Made by a program: the position numbers and the translations under genes. A stretch of 64,000 nucleotides of DNA, from assembly GCA_015065615.1 (NCBI GenBank), contig SVPY01000007.1, positions 32,031-96,030 on the forward strand, written 5' to 3'. A model generated the notes under the pieces. It saw nothing but the letters and a program-made list of their open reading frames with translations. It ran no database searches and was not told the DNA's origin. Numbering within the stretch: the first letter of the stretch is position 1; every line of letters starts with the position of its first letter. This document shows, piece after piece, positions 51,772 to 60,230 of the stretch. The DNA comes from Oscillospiraceae bacterium. GTDB taxonomy: Bacteria; Bacillota; Clostridia; Oscillospirales; Acutalibacteraceae.

Positions 51772-52461
51772 TTATACAGTTATCATTTTAAAAATATTCT
51801 CTTTACGGCATACCGTAAAGGCGTAGGTGAGGTTTTTCTTGGTGCTGTCGAAAAGCATTATTATTTTCTTGGCGTTTTTCATGGCGGCTAATCTTACGGC
51901 GGTTTGCTCCTCGCTGTCATCGGTAATTTTTCCATCCTCAGTATATCCTGCGCAGGAGAAAAAGGCTATATCCGCATTGATATTCTCGGCGAATTTTTCA
52001 GCCTGAGGACCTAAAAGGCACATATCCTTTTCAAAATATTTTCCGCCCGTCAAATAGCAGGGGATATGAAAATTAGCCGCGGAGAGAAGCACCTGAACGG
52101 AATTTGTGAATATGGTTATATTCTTCTTTTCTGCAATATAGGGAATCAAATAGATGCAGGTGGAGGAACTATCCAAAAATACCGTTATATTATCGCTTAA
52201 ATACTTTGAAGCCTCTTTAGAAAGCGTTCTTTTTTCGCCGTCCTGAGCAAAGCTTCTGGTAGTTATGGGCTGGCTTTGGATATCGTTTTCCAGCGCCATA
52301 CCGTGGCTTCTTTTTAAAAGACCTGCTTTTTCCATTTTGGTCAGATCGCGCCTTACGGTCATTTCGCTGTAGTTTAAAATTTTTGAAAGTTTATTTACGC
52401 TTATTTTACCGTTTTCGTGTAATAAGTTAAGAATATTCTGCTGTCTCTCATTAAGCTCCAT
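51772..52461 (-). CDS. DeoR/GlpR-family transcriptional regulator
   Basis: The N-terminal HTH reads ILNLLHENGKISVNKLSKIL, then NYSEMTVRRDLTKMEKAGLL. The C-terminal sugar-phosphate isomerase-like domain shows the family's VFLDSSSTCIYLIPYIAEKK, FTNSVQVLLSAA and LLGPQAEKFAENINADIAFFS segments. Such regulators respond to phosphosugars. A GTTCGTT/AACGAAC inverted repeat lies just upstream, close to the GlpR operator form. The regulated metabolic gene is not next to it. Confidence 0.88.
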   Translation of the reverse strand: MELNERQQNILNLLHENGKISVNKLSKILNYSEMTVRRDLTKMEKAGLLKRSHGMALENDIQSQPITTRSFAQDGEKRTLSKEASKYLSDNITVFLDSSSTCIYLIPYIAEKKNITIFTNSVQVLLSAANFHIPCYLTGGKYFEKDMCLLGPQAEKFAENINADIAFFSCAGYTEDGKITDDSEEQTAVRLAAMKNAKKIIMLFDSTKKNLTYAFTVCRKENIFKMITV

Positions 52462-52478
52462 AAAATAAATACCTCTGT

Positions 52479-52511
52479 TTGACGGAATGTTCGTTTATAA
52501 ATATAACGAAC
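52479..52511. promoter_or_regulatory. DeoR-type operator overlapping a divergent promoter
   Basis: GTTCGTT (52489-52495) and AACGAAC (52505-52511) are perfect inverted arms with a 9-bp spacer. The half-site ATGTTCG matches the GlpR/DeoR-type consensus. They overlap TTGACG (52479-52484) and TATAAC (52502-52507), 17 bp apart, which would drive the YgjV-like gene. Confidence 0.5.
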
Positions 52512-52580
52512 AAGTATTGTGTTCACTTCAGTTTTATTTTATAATTTATTCAGTTTCTTGTCAATATCGGGAGGTATACA

Positions 52581-53141
52581 ATGGATTTTAGTTTTTTAGC
52601 AGAAATCAATTGGTATGAAGTCTTTATACAGTTTATAGGTATTATAGGTATTATTGCGGGTCTTTCCGCTTTTCAGTGCAATAAGCACAGCCACGCTTTG
52701 GCTTTAAAAATGACCGAGGAAGGCTCCTTCGGTATTCAGTACCTTCTCCTTGGCGGATATACAGGCGCGGTTTTAAATTTAGTAGGTATTTTCAGAAATT
52801 TAATTTTCACTTATCTTGGCAAAAGAGATAAACAGAAAGAATTAAAATATGCAAGAATCATTTTAGGATTTTTGTTTGCAGTTCTCGGTCTTCTTTCATG
52901 GGAAGGATACATAAGTATTCTTATTATATTTGCTAAGGTGCTTTCCACTTTAGCTTACGGCACAACCAATATGAAAAAGATGCGACTTATGATATCTGTT
53001 ACCTGCGTTTGCTGGATATGCTATAATATTTACGTAGGCTCTATAGCAGGAGTTATAAGCGACAGCTGCAATTTAGTTTCAGTAATTATCGGTATAATCA
53101 GATACGATATTATGAAAAAAGAGGAAAAAGTAAAAGAATAA
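52581..53141 (+). CDS. YgjV-family inner membrane protein
   Basis: The sequence follows the YgjV (Imp-YgjV) pattern. The start FIQFIGIIGIIAGLSAFQCN is followed by KHSHALALKM, then membrane helices around LLGGYTGAVLNLVGIFRNL, ARIILGFLFAVLGLLSW and ISILIIFAKVLSTLAYGTTN, ending in helices CVCWICYNIYVGSIAG and DSCNLVSVIIGIIRYD. Function is unknown. It may be controlled from the promoter overlapping the DeoR-type operator, and ogt follows 45 bp later. Confidence 0.8.
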   Translation: MDFSFLAEINWYEVFIQFIGIIGIIAGLSAFQCNKHSHALALKMTEEGSFGIQYLLLGGYTGAVLNLVGIFRNLIFTYLGKRDKQKELKYARIILGFLFAVLGLLSWEGYISILIIFAKVLSTLAYGTTNMKKMRLMISVTCVCWICYNIYVGSIAGVISDSCNLVSVIIGIIRYDIMKKEEKVKE

Positions 53142-53186
53142 TTGAATGCTCCCACAAAATACCTTATAATTATATAGGGTGATTTT

Positions 53187-53639
53187 ATGGGAGTTTTATT
53201 TTTTGAAAGCAAAATAGGATTTATTAAGATTACGGAAGACGATGGCTTTATTACCGAAATCAAGCTTGTAAACGATGTAGGAAAAAGCATAGAAGTAAAT
53301 GAAAATCTGATTCAGGCGCAAAACGAAATAGAGGAATATTTAAAAAAGGAAAGAAAAGTTTTTGATTTACCCATTAAATTAAAGGGTACGGATTTTCAGA
53401 AAAAAGTATGGAACGAACTTTTAAAAATTCCTTACGGAGAAACAGATAGTTATTTTGATATAGCTAAAAATATAAATAAGGAAAAAGCTTTAAGGGCAGT
53501 AGGTACGGCTATTGGCAAAAACCCTTTGCTTATTGTAGTTCCCTGCCACAGAGTTATTAATAAAAACGGCAATTTAGGCGGATTTGCCTGCGGTTTGGAA
53601 GTAAAAAAGAAGCTTTTGAAAACAGAAAATATTATTTAA
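53187..53639 (+). CDS. ogt: methylated-DNA-protein-cysteine methyltransferase
   Basis: This suicide repair protein takes the methyl group from O6-methylguanine. The active-site PCHRVINKNG with its acceptor Cys is present, along with FQKKVWNELLKIPYGETDSY and ALRAVGTAIGKNPLLIVV, where the helix-turn-helix Arg sits. At 150 residues it is the short Ogt form with no Ada domain. Confidence 0.92.
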   Translation: MGVLFFESKIGFIKITEDDGFITEIKLVNDVGKSIEVNENLIQAQNEIEEYLKKERKVFDLPIKLKGTDFQKKVWNELLKIPYGETDSYFDIAKNINKEKALRAVGTAIGKNPLLIVVPCHRVINKNGNLGGFACGLEVKKKLLKTENII

Positions 53640-53755
53640 GAAGGTTTATTTATTTGTTTTAAATAAACCTCTTTTATTTTTCTTTGAAATATGGTATGAT
53701 AAAGTGTAAATTTATATTTGATAATTAACCAAATTTTATTTTAAGGAAAAGATAT

Positions 53756-55558
53756 ATGGATCAGAGTAAAATCAGAAATTTCAGTATTATTGCCCATATT
53801 GACCACGGTAAAAGTACTCTTGCCGACAGAATGCTGGAGCTCACAGAGTCTGTTGCCGTAAGAGATATGGAGGACCAGATCCTTGACAATATGGATCTTG
53901 AAAGAGAAAGAGGTATTACCATTAAGGCTCACGCAGTTGCTTTAAACTATAAGGCAGACGACGGTGAGGAATACCTTTTTAACTTAATAGATACTCCCGG
54001 ACACGTAGACTTTAACTACGAGGTTTCCCGTTCTTTGGCGGCTTGTGAAGGTGCGGTGCTCGTTGTTGATGCTTCTCAGGGTATTGAGGCTCAAACTCTT
54101 GCAAACACTTATCTTGCAGTAGATGCAGGCCTTGAAGTTTTGCCCGTTTTAAATAAAATTGACCTTCCCTCAGCCGACCCAATGCGTGTTGCTAATGAAA
54201 TTGAGGACGTTATTGGTCTTCCCGCTCAGGATGCTCCCCAGATTTCAGCGAAGACAGGTATAAATATAAGAGCCGTTCTTGAAAAAATTGCAAAAGAGGT
54301 TCCTCCTCCCGAGGGTGACCCCGAAGCACCTTTACAGGCGCTTATTTTCGACTCCTACTACGATTCCTATCGCGGAGTTATCGCTTACGTAAGAATAAAG
54401 GAAGGTACCGTACGCCCCGGCGACACCATTAAGATGATGGCTGTGGGCAGTGAGTTCGACGTTGTTGAGTGCGGCTATTTGAGAGCCACGTCTTTAGAGC
54501 CCAAGGAATGTTTGAAGGCGGGCGAGGTTGGTTATATTACAGCTTCCATTAAAAACGTTCGCGAAGCAAGAGTCGGCGATACTATCACATTAAAGGATAA
54601 CCCCGCTAAAGAAGCTCTGCCCGGCTACCGAGCAGTTCAACCTATGGTTTTCTGCGGTATTTACCCTGCCGACGGCGCACACTACTCCGATTTAAGGGAC
54701 GCACTGGAAAAACTCCAGCTTAACGACGCCGCTTTAACCTTTGAAGCTGAAACCTCCGTTGCTTTGGGATTCGGTTTCAGATGCGGTTTCTTAGGTCTTT
54801 TACACATGGAAATTATTCAGGAGCGCCTTGAAAGAGAATATAATTTAGATATTATCACCACAGCCCCCAGCGTAATTTATCATATCACCAAAACTAACGG
54901 GGAGAAAATAAGCATAGATAACCCCACGAATTACCCCGACCCTGCAAATATTGCCTTTGCCGAGGAGCCTATTACCAACGCACATATCTACTCACCCAAC
55001 GAATACGTCGGTAATATTATGGAGCTCTGTCAGGAAAGGCGCGGCGTATTCAAGGATATGAAGTACCTTGATACCACGAGAGTGGATATTCACTATGAAT
55101 TACCCCTCAATGAAATTATCTACGACTTCTTCGATGCTTTGAAATCCCGTACAAAGGGTTATGCTTCCTTCGACTACGAGCTTATGGGCTACGAGAGAAG
55201 TAACCTTGTTAAGCTGGATATTATGCTTAACGGCGATATAGTGGACGCCCTTTCTTTCATTATTCATGCCGACAAAGCCTATACCAGAGCCAGAAAGATG
55301 GCGGAAAAATTAAAGGAAAAGATTCCGCGCCAGCTCTTTGAAGTTCCCGTTCAGGCTTGCATAGGAGGCAAGATTATTGCTCGTGAAACAGTTAAGGCAC
55401 TTAGAAAGGACGTTCTTGCCAAGTGCTACGGCGGCGATATAACCAGAAAGAAGAAGCTGCTTGAAAAGCAGAAGGAAGGTAAGAAGAGAATGAGACAGTT
55501 AGGTACCGTTGAAGTACCTCAGGAGGCATTTATGTCCGTTCTCAAGCTTGACGAATAA
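53756..55558 (+). CDS. lepA: elongation factor 4 (LepA)
   Basis: LepA is a translational GTPase that acts on stalled or assembling ribosomes. The G motifs are [14 protein letters not shown] (G1), [20 protein letters not shown] (G3 with catalytic His) and [10 protein letters not shown] (G4). The LepA-specific C-terminal domain ends at [20 protein letters not shown], then [19 protein letters not shown]. At 600 residues it is complete. It is followed 19 bp later by hemW, a common Firmicutes order. Confidence 0.97.
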   Translation: MDQSKIRNFSIIAHIDHGKSTLADRMLELTESVAVRDMEDQILDNMDLERERGITIKAHAVALNYKADDGEEYLFNLIDTPGHVDFNYEVSRSLAACEGAVLVVDASQGIEAQTLANTYLAVDAGLEVLPVLNKIDLPSADPMRVANEIEDVIGLPAQDAPQISAKTGINIRAVLEKIAKEVPPPEGDPEAPLQALIFDSYYDSYRGVIAYVRIKEGTVRPGDTIKMMAVGSEFDVVECGYLRATSLEPKECLKAGEVGYITASIKNVREARVGDTITLKDNPAKEALPGYRAVQPMVFCGIYPADGAHYSDLRDALEKLQLNDAALTFEAETSVALGFGFRCGFLGLLHMEIIQERLEREYNLDIITTAPSVIYHITKTNGEKISIDNPTNYPDPANIAFAEEPITNAHIYSPNEYVGNIMELCQERRGVFKDMKYLDTTRVDIHYELPLNEIIYDFFDALKSRTKGYASFDYELMGYERSNLVKLDIMLNGDIVDALSFIIHADKAYTRARKMAEKLKEKIPRQLFEVPVQACIGGKIIARETVKALRKDVLAKCYGGDITRKKKLLEKQKEGKKRMRQLGTVEVPQEAFMSVLKLDE

Positions 55559-55577
55559 ATATAGAAAGACAGATAAA

Positions 55578-56687
55578 ATGGACGCAACAGCAATAGGAAT
55601 TTATATTCACGTTCCTTTTTGCCTGGGTAAATGCCCGTACTGCGACTTTTACTCCGTTTATCCCGATGAAATTAAGATTAAGGAATACTTAAGCGCCGTA
55701 AAGATGCGCATTAAAGAGTATTCCTTAATTTATAACCGGAAGGTTAAAATTAAAACGGTGTATTTCGGCGGCGGTACGCCCAATTTGATAGGGCACGGGG
55801 GAATAAGTGAAATATTAAATGAAATAAACGAAAAATTTAATACGAGCGCTTTAGAGGAAATTACCGTGGAGTGCAACCCTAACAGCGTAACCGAAGAATT
55901 CTTTTACAGTATAAAAAAAGCCGGTGTAAACCGCATTTCTATGGGGCTTCAATCGGCTAATGAAAGCGAGCTTGAATTTTTAGGCAGAAAGCATAATTCA
56001 GAGGATGTTAAAAATGCCGTAAGCTTTGCAAAAAAAGCGGGTATAGATAATATATCCCTCGATTTAATGATTGGCCTTGAAAATCAGAGCGAAAAAGAAC
56101 TGGAAAACTCCATTGAATTCTGTTCGTCTTTGGGGGTCAAACATATTTCCTCCTATATTTTAAAAATTGAGGAAAATACTCCTTTTGCAAAGAAAAATAT
56201 GCTGCTTCCCGATGAGGATAAAAGCGCCGAACTGTACCTTTTTGTTTGCGATGAACTTGAAAAGCGCGGCTTTTTCCAGTATGAGATCAGTAACTACAGC
56301 AAAATAAATTTTGAAAGCCGCCACAATTTAATTTACTGGCAGGGAAAAGAATATATAGGCATCGGTCCCGGCGCTCATTCTTTTATAGAGGGCAAGCGTT
56401 TTTACTATGAAAGGGACTTAAAGAAATTTATAAACGGCGCTTTACCCATTCCCGACGGCGAGGGCGGCGATTTTGAAGAATTTCTGATGCTGAATTTAAG
56501 GCTTAAAAGAGGTCTTATAAAAAAAGAATGTGCCGAGAAATTTACAGACGGCGAAGCTCTTTTTCTTGATGCTTTCAAAAAAGCAAAGAGGATTCCTACG
56601 GAATATATTAAGCTTACAGACGAAAATATTTCCCTTACTAAAAAAGGATTCCTGATTTCAAATACTATAATTTCAATGCTTATTTAA
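55578..56687 (+). CDS. hemW: HemW-type radical SAM protein
   Basis: The CxxxCxxC cluster motif is PFCLGKCPYCDFYSV. It is followed by VYFGGGTPNLIG, CNPNSVTEEFF, GVNRISMGLQS and the HemN-like C-terminal fold (IGIGPGAHSFIEGKRFYYER). HemW-type proteins lack the CxxxCxxCxC form of true coproporphyrinogen oxidase HemN and are thought to act in haem trafficking. The ATG at 55578 is the likely start, although the frame is open into lepA. Confidence 0.9.
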   Translation: MDATAIGIYIHVPFCLGKCPYCDFYSVYPDEIKIKEYLSAVKMRIKEYSLIYNRKVKIKTVYFGGGTPNLIGHGGISEILNEINEKFNTSALEEITVECNPNSVTEEFFYSIKKAGVNRISMGLQSANESELEFLGRKHNSEDVKNAVSFAKKAGIDNISLDLMIGLENQSEKELENSIEFCSSLGVKHISSYILKIEENTPFAKKNMLLPDEDKSAELYLFVCDELEKRGFFQYEISNYSKINFESRHNLIYWQGKEYIGIGPGAHSFIEGKRFYYERDLKKFINGALPIPDGEGGDFEEFLMLNLRLKRGLIKKECAEKFTDGEALFLDAFKKAKRIPTEYIKLTDENISLTKKGFLISNTIISMLI

Positions 56688-56814
56688 TAAACACTGCGTT
56701 TTCCTTAGGGAAAATTTGCTGAGGATTATAAATAAGGAAAATGTTTTTGCATTGAACGATTTCTTTACCAAATTTTTACCGTTTAATTCTCTTTTTGCGG
56801 TGACAAAAACAGCA

Positions 56815-56851
56815 CCTATATAGTAAAATTATAATATATAGGTTTTTTTGT
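56815..56851 (+). terminator. terminator upstream of the DUF1538 gene
   Basis: ACCTATAT pairs with ATATAGGT and is followed by TTTTTTTG. It lies in the 266-bp gap after hemW, which holds no gene. Confidence 0.6.
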
Positions 56852-56953
56852 TTATAAATTTTGGAAATAATTAATGGATAGTTTACATAATGTTCAGCGA
56901 ATGGTAAATTTTCTGTTTTACAGTATTTCAAATAATAAACGGATGGTGATTTT

Positions 56954-58477
56954 TTGTCGATTCGAAAGGGACTGCTGTTTAAACTCAAGGAGGCCGCTTA
57001 CTCAATTGTACCTGTGGCATTAATTGTGGCAATATTATGTCTTACTGTAGCTCCTATGCCTACAGATTTGATGCTTGCTTTCGTTATAGGTACTTTTATG
57101 CTTATTTTGGGTCTCGGCTTTTTTACCTTTGGTGCGGACAGCTCAATGACTTTGATAGGTACTCACATAGGCACTCGCCTTACAAAGTCAAAGAAGATGT
57201 GGCTTATTTTGCTTATAAGCTTCATTTTAGGTATTATTATCACAATGGCTGAGCCTGACTTACAGGTGCTTGCCAACAACGTACCCCATATAAATACAGG
57301 TGTGCTTATTGCTACTGTTTCTATTGGTGTTGGCTTTTTCCTCTTACTTTGTATGGTAAGAATCTTTCTGGGTATTCCCTTAAAGTGGATGCTTTTAGTT
57401 TTTTACGGAATCATATTTATTTTAGCAGCAATTTCAGATAAGGATTTCTTAAGTGTTGCCTTCGATTCCGGCGGTGTTACAACAGGACCTATGACAGTGC
57501 CCTTTATTATGGCACTCGGTGTCGGTGTTGCTTCTATCAGAAGTGATAAGAACGCCGAAGCTGACTCCTTCGGCCTCGTAGCGCTTTGCTCTATAGGACC
57601 TATTCTTGCAGTATTGCTTTTAGGTCTTTTCTACCCCGCTGAGCAGGGCGATATTGCAGCTACACAGGCTCACAGCTATATGGATACAGTCGCTTTAGGC
57701 AGAGGCTATATCGAAGCTATTCCTCACTATATGGCTGAGATGGCGCTTGCTTTGGCTCCTATAGTAATATTCTTCCTTATATTCCAGATATTTGCCCTTA
57801 AACTTCGCAAGCTTCCTTTAATAAGAATCCTTATTGGTCTTGTATTTACATATTTAGGCCTCGTTATATTCCTTACAGGCGTTAATGTTGGTTTCTCCTC
57901 TTTAGGTGTTGTGTTAGGTGCAAAGCTCACTGAGGGCTGGACCCGCTACCTCTTAATTCCCGTAGCAGGTGTTATTGGTTGGTTTATCGTTGCTGCCGAG
58001 CCTGCGGTTCACGTTTTGACCGTTCAGGTTGAGGAGATAAGTGCAGGTGCAGTATCCAAGAAGGCTATGAAAATATGTCTTTCAATAGCTATCGCACTTG
58101 CTATGGCTCTTGCAATGGTAAGAGTATTGACAGGTATAAGCATCCTTTGGTTCTTAGTACCCGGTTATATTATTTCAATCGTTTTGAGCTTTATAGCACC
58201 TCAGATGTTTACCGCTATTGCATTCGACTCCGGCGGCGTTGCTTCAGGTCCTATGACAGCTACCTTTATGCTCCCCTTTGCTATGGGTGCTACTCAGGCT
58301 GTGGGCGGTAATATTTTAACAGATGCTTTCGGCCTTGTTGCTATGGTTGCCATGCTCCCTCTTATTACAATTCAGATAATGGGCGCAATAGTAACCTTTA
58401 TGAATAAGAATAAATCAGAACCCGAGACTGTAAGTTTCGGCGATACACAGATAGTAGAGCTTTGGGAGGTAGACTGA
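56954..58477 (+). CDS. DUF1538 integral membrane protein (putative transporter)
   Basis: This 507-residue protein has about 12 hydrophobic helices arranged as two homologous halves. The halves repeat a motif: AEPDLQVL.. with FDSGGVTTGPMTVPFIMALGVG and SFGLVALCS, then AEPAVHVLTVQ.. with FDSGGVASGPMTATFMLPFAMG and AFGLVAMVAM. It starts at TTG with a GGTGAT site. The next gene, a double PII-like protein, begins inside its stop (TGATG), so it is presumably regulated by that protein as AmtB is by GlnK. The substrate is unknown. Confidence 0.82.
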   Translation: MSIRKGLLFKLKEAAYSIVPVALIVAILCLTVAPMPTDLMLAFVIGTFMLILGLGFFTFGADSSMTLIGTHIGTRLTKSKKMWLILLISFILGIIITMAEPDLQVLANNVPHINTGVLIATVSIGVGFFLLLCMVRIFLGIPLKWMLLVFYGIIFILAAISDKDFLSVAFDSGGVTTGPMTVPFIMALGVGVASIRSDKNAEADSFGLVALCSIGPILAVLLLGLFYPAEQGDIAATQAHSYMDTVALGRGYIEAIPHYMAEMALALAPIVIFFLIFQIFALKLRKLPLIRILIGLVFTYLGLVIFLTGVNVGFSSLGVVLGAKLTEGWTRYLLIPVAGVIGWFIVAAEPAVHVLTVQVEEISAGAVSKKAMKICLSIAIALAMALAMVRVLTGISILWFLVPGYIISIVLSFIAPQMFTAIAFDSGGVASGPMTATFMLPFAMGATQAVGGNILTDAFGLVAMVAMLPLITIQIMGAIVTFMNKNKSEPETVSFGDTQIVELWEVD

Positions 58478-59148
58478 TGGAACTTAATTTCGTAATATCA
58501 GTAGTTGACAGAGACAGAGCCGACAGTATGAATAAGCTCTATAAAGAGCTTGACCTTCCATTAACCGTTACAATGCTTGGCCGCGGTACAGCTACAGGCG
58601 AGACTCTGGCTACTTTGGGTCTTGTAGCCAGCGAAAAGTCCGTTATCACAACTGTAGCTGACAGAGAGAAAACGCAGCAGCTTATGAAAAATGCTAAAAG
58701 GAGACTTTTCATAGATATTCCCGGCAACGGTATTATGATGTCAATTCCCTTAAAGAGCGTTGGCGGCGGCAGAACTCTTGCTTATTTTATGAACAGTGCA
58801 CAAGAAAGTAAAGGAGCACCGAATATGAATTTTGAACACGAACTCATTCTTGTTATATTGAATCAGAGCTATACTGACGACGTTATGATAGCTGCCCGCG
58901 ATGCCGGGGCAGGCGGCGGTACAGTTGTCCATGCTAAGGGTATTGGTGCAAAATATACACAGAAGTTCTTTGAGGTTTCACTTTCCAACGAAAAGGAAAT
59001 CATCCTTATTGCTGCAAGAAGCAACAAAAAGGCAGAGATAATGAAGGCAATAGTAGAAAAGGCAGGTCCCGAAACTCCTGCAGGCGCTATTGTTTTCTCA
59101 CTTCCCATTTCTTCAGTTGCAGGCTTAAGAGATTTTAACGACGAATAA
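58477..59148 (+). CDS. double PII-like (GlnB/GlnK-type) regulator
   Basis: Two PII-like folds lie head to tail. The first half runs ELNFVISVVDRDRADSMNKL to SIPLKSVGGGR. The second runs from FEHELILVILNQSYTDDVMI (with AARDAGAGGGTVVHAKGIG) to IVFSLPISSVAGLRDF. The GAGGGTV loop is where PII proteins carry the glycine-rich ligand site. Classical T-loop uridylation residues are not obvious. The ATG at 58477 overlaps the DUF1538 stop and follows GGGAGGT. It is likely a ligand-sensing partner of the DUF1538 protein. Confidence 0.8.
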   Translation: MELNFVISVVDRDRADSMNKLYKELDLPLTVTMLGRGTATGETLATLGLVASEKSVITTVADREKTQQLMKNAKRRLFIDIPGNGIMMSIPLKSVGGGRTLAYFMNSAQESKGAPNMNFEHELILVILNQSYTDDVMIAARDAGAGGGTVVHAKGIGAKYTQKFFEVSLSNEKEIILIAARSNKKAEIMKAIVEKAGPETPAGAIVFSLPISSVAGLRDFNDE

Positions 59149-59154
59149 AAAATC

Positions 59155-59190
59155 GGAGCAGATTTCGAAAGAAGTTTGCTCCTTATTTTT
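59155..59190 (+). terminator. DUF1538-PII operon terminator
   Basis: GGAGCAGATTTC pairs with GAAGTTTGCTCC over a GAAA loop, with wobble pairs, followed by TTATTTTTT. Confidence 0.8.
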
Positions 59191-59250
59191 TGACATTTAA
59201 AACCGTAAGTGCTAAAATAATAAATATCAAATAAATGAGGAATTAAATTT

Positions 59251-60126
59251 ATGAAGCCTTTTTTTGCTTTGGATACAACCAATAAATCGGAAAAACTTAC
59301 TTTAAACGGTGCTGAGTTTAAAGTTCAGGAAGTGCCTGCGGAGCTCTTTCAGAAATATAAGAAAGCTATTGAGAAAAACCGCGAATTAAAAGCTGAAGCG
59401 GAATTGCCCCGTATTTTAAAAGTAGTGCAGGTCTTTTTCGGTTTGGGTTCCGCTTTAAGCCTTTATTCTGCTTTTATGACTTTCTTTGATAAAGAAGAAG
59501 CCGCAGCTGCTGCCGCAGACAATCAGAATTACATTGATATGCTTGTTGCTGTTCTTTTCTGCTCGATTATTTGCGGCGCGATTCATTGGTACGGCAATTA
59601 CCGCAAAAAGAAAATGCTTGAAAGCTATGAGACAAAGAAGAATAATCTCCTCATATCATCTACGGTAAAGGAGATGGAAGAATACCTAAAGGTTCCCGAA
59701 AACAGCATCTTAACGGAAATATTGGTTTTCGTCTATAAGGTAAGGGACGGTAAACTTGAAATAAACGCGGATAAAGAAGGCCGCAAAAATGCCGATAACT
59801 GTAAATTCAAAATGTATAAAGAAAACAGCAGTTTAATTCTCTGTGCTCTCGATAAAAAATTTGCCTTTCCTTTTGATTCTATCAAAGAACTTAAAAAAGT
59901 AAAAGAAGAACTTTATCTTTCCTATTGGCATAAAACGAAGCCTTATAACAGCGAAGATTATAAAGAATATAAATTAAAGCTCGATGGCGGCAAGGTGATT
60001 ATAAATGAATATCTTAGCTTGATACTTTCAGTCGATAACGGCGGAGAAAAAACAGACTGGGCTATTAACTTTCCCATATACGAAATTAAAACGGTAGAAG
60101 AGATTACAAACCTTAAAGCTGAATAA
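59251..60126 (+). CDS. two-helix membrane protein with C-terminal soluble domain, unknown
   Basis: This 291-residue protein has two membrane helices near residues 60-80 (VVQVFFGLGSALSLYSAFMT) and 95-115 (YIDMLVAVLFCSIICGAIHW) within a charged context. A coiled, lysine-rich stretch leads into a beta-rich soluble domain (KFKMYKENSSLILCALDKKF, then AFPFDSIKELKKVKEELYLS). The family is not recognised. It has its own ribosome site and terminator. Confidence 0.65.
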   Translation: MKPFFALDTTNKSEKLTLNGAEFKVQEVPAELFQKYKKAIEKNRELKAEAELPRILKVVQVFFGLGSALSLYSAFMTFFDKEEAAAAAADNQNYIDMLVAVLFCSIICGAIHWYGNYRKKKMLESYETKKNNLLISSTVKEMEEYLKVPENSILTEILVFVYKVRDGKLEINADKEGRKNADNCKFKMYKENSSLILCALDKKFAFPFDSIKELKKVKEELYLSYWHKTKPYNSEDYKEYKLKLDGGKVIINEYLSLILSVDNGGEKTDWAINFPIYEIKTVEEITNLKAE

Positions 60127-60133
60127 ATAAGTT

Positions 60134-60166
60134 AAGCTGTCTCGCAATTGTGAGACAGCTTTTTTA
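60134..60166 (+). terminator. terminator after the 59251 gene
   Basis: AAGCTGTCTC pairs perfectly with GAGACAGCTT around an 8-nt loop, followed by TTTTTA. Confidence 0.85.
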
Positions 60167-60184
60167 GCATATATTTAACAGAGA

Positions 60185-60212
60185 AGAAAAAGGCCCCGAA
60201 ATTCGGAGCCTT
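60185..60212 (-). terminator. pgcA terminator
   Basis: On the minus strand AAGGCTCCGAA pairs with TTCGGGGCCTT and is followed by TTTCTTC. Confidence 0.75.
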
Positions 60213-60230
60213 AATTTTTGTTAATTTATA

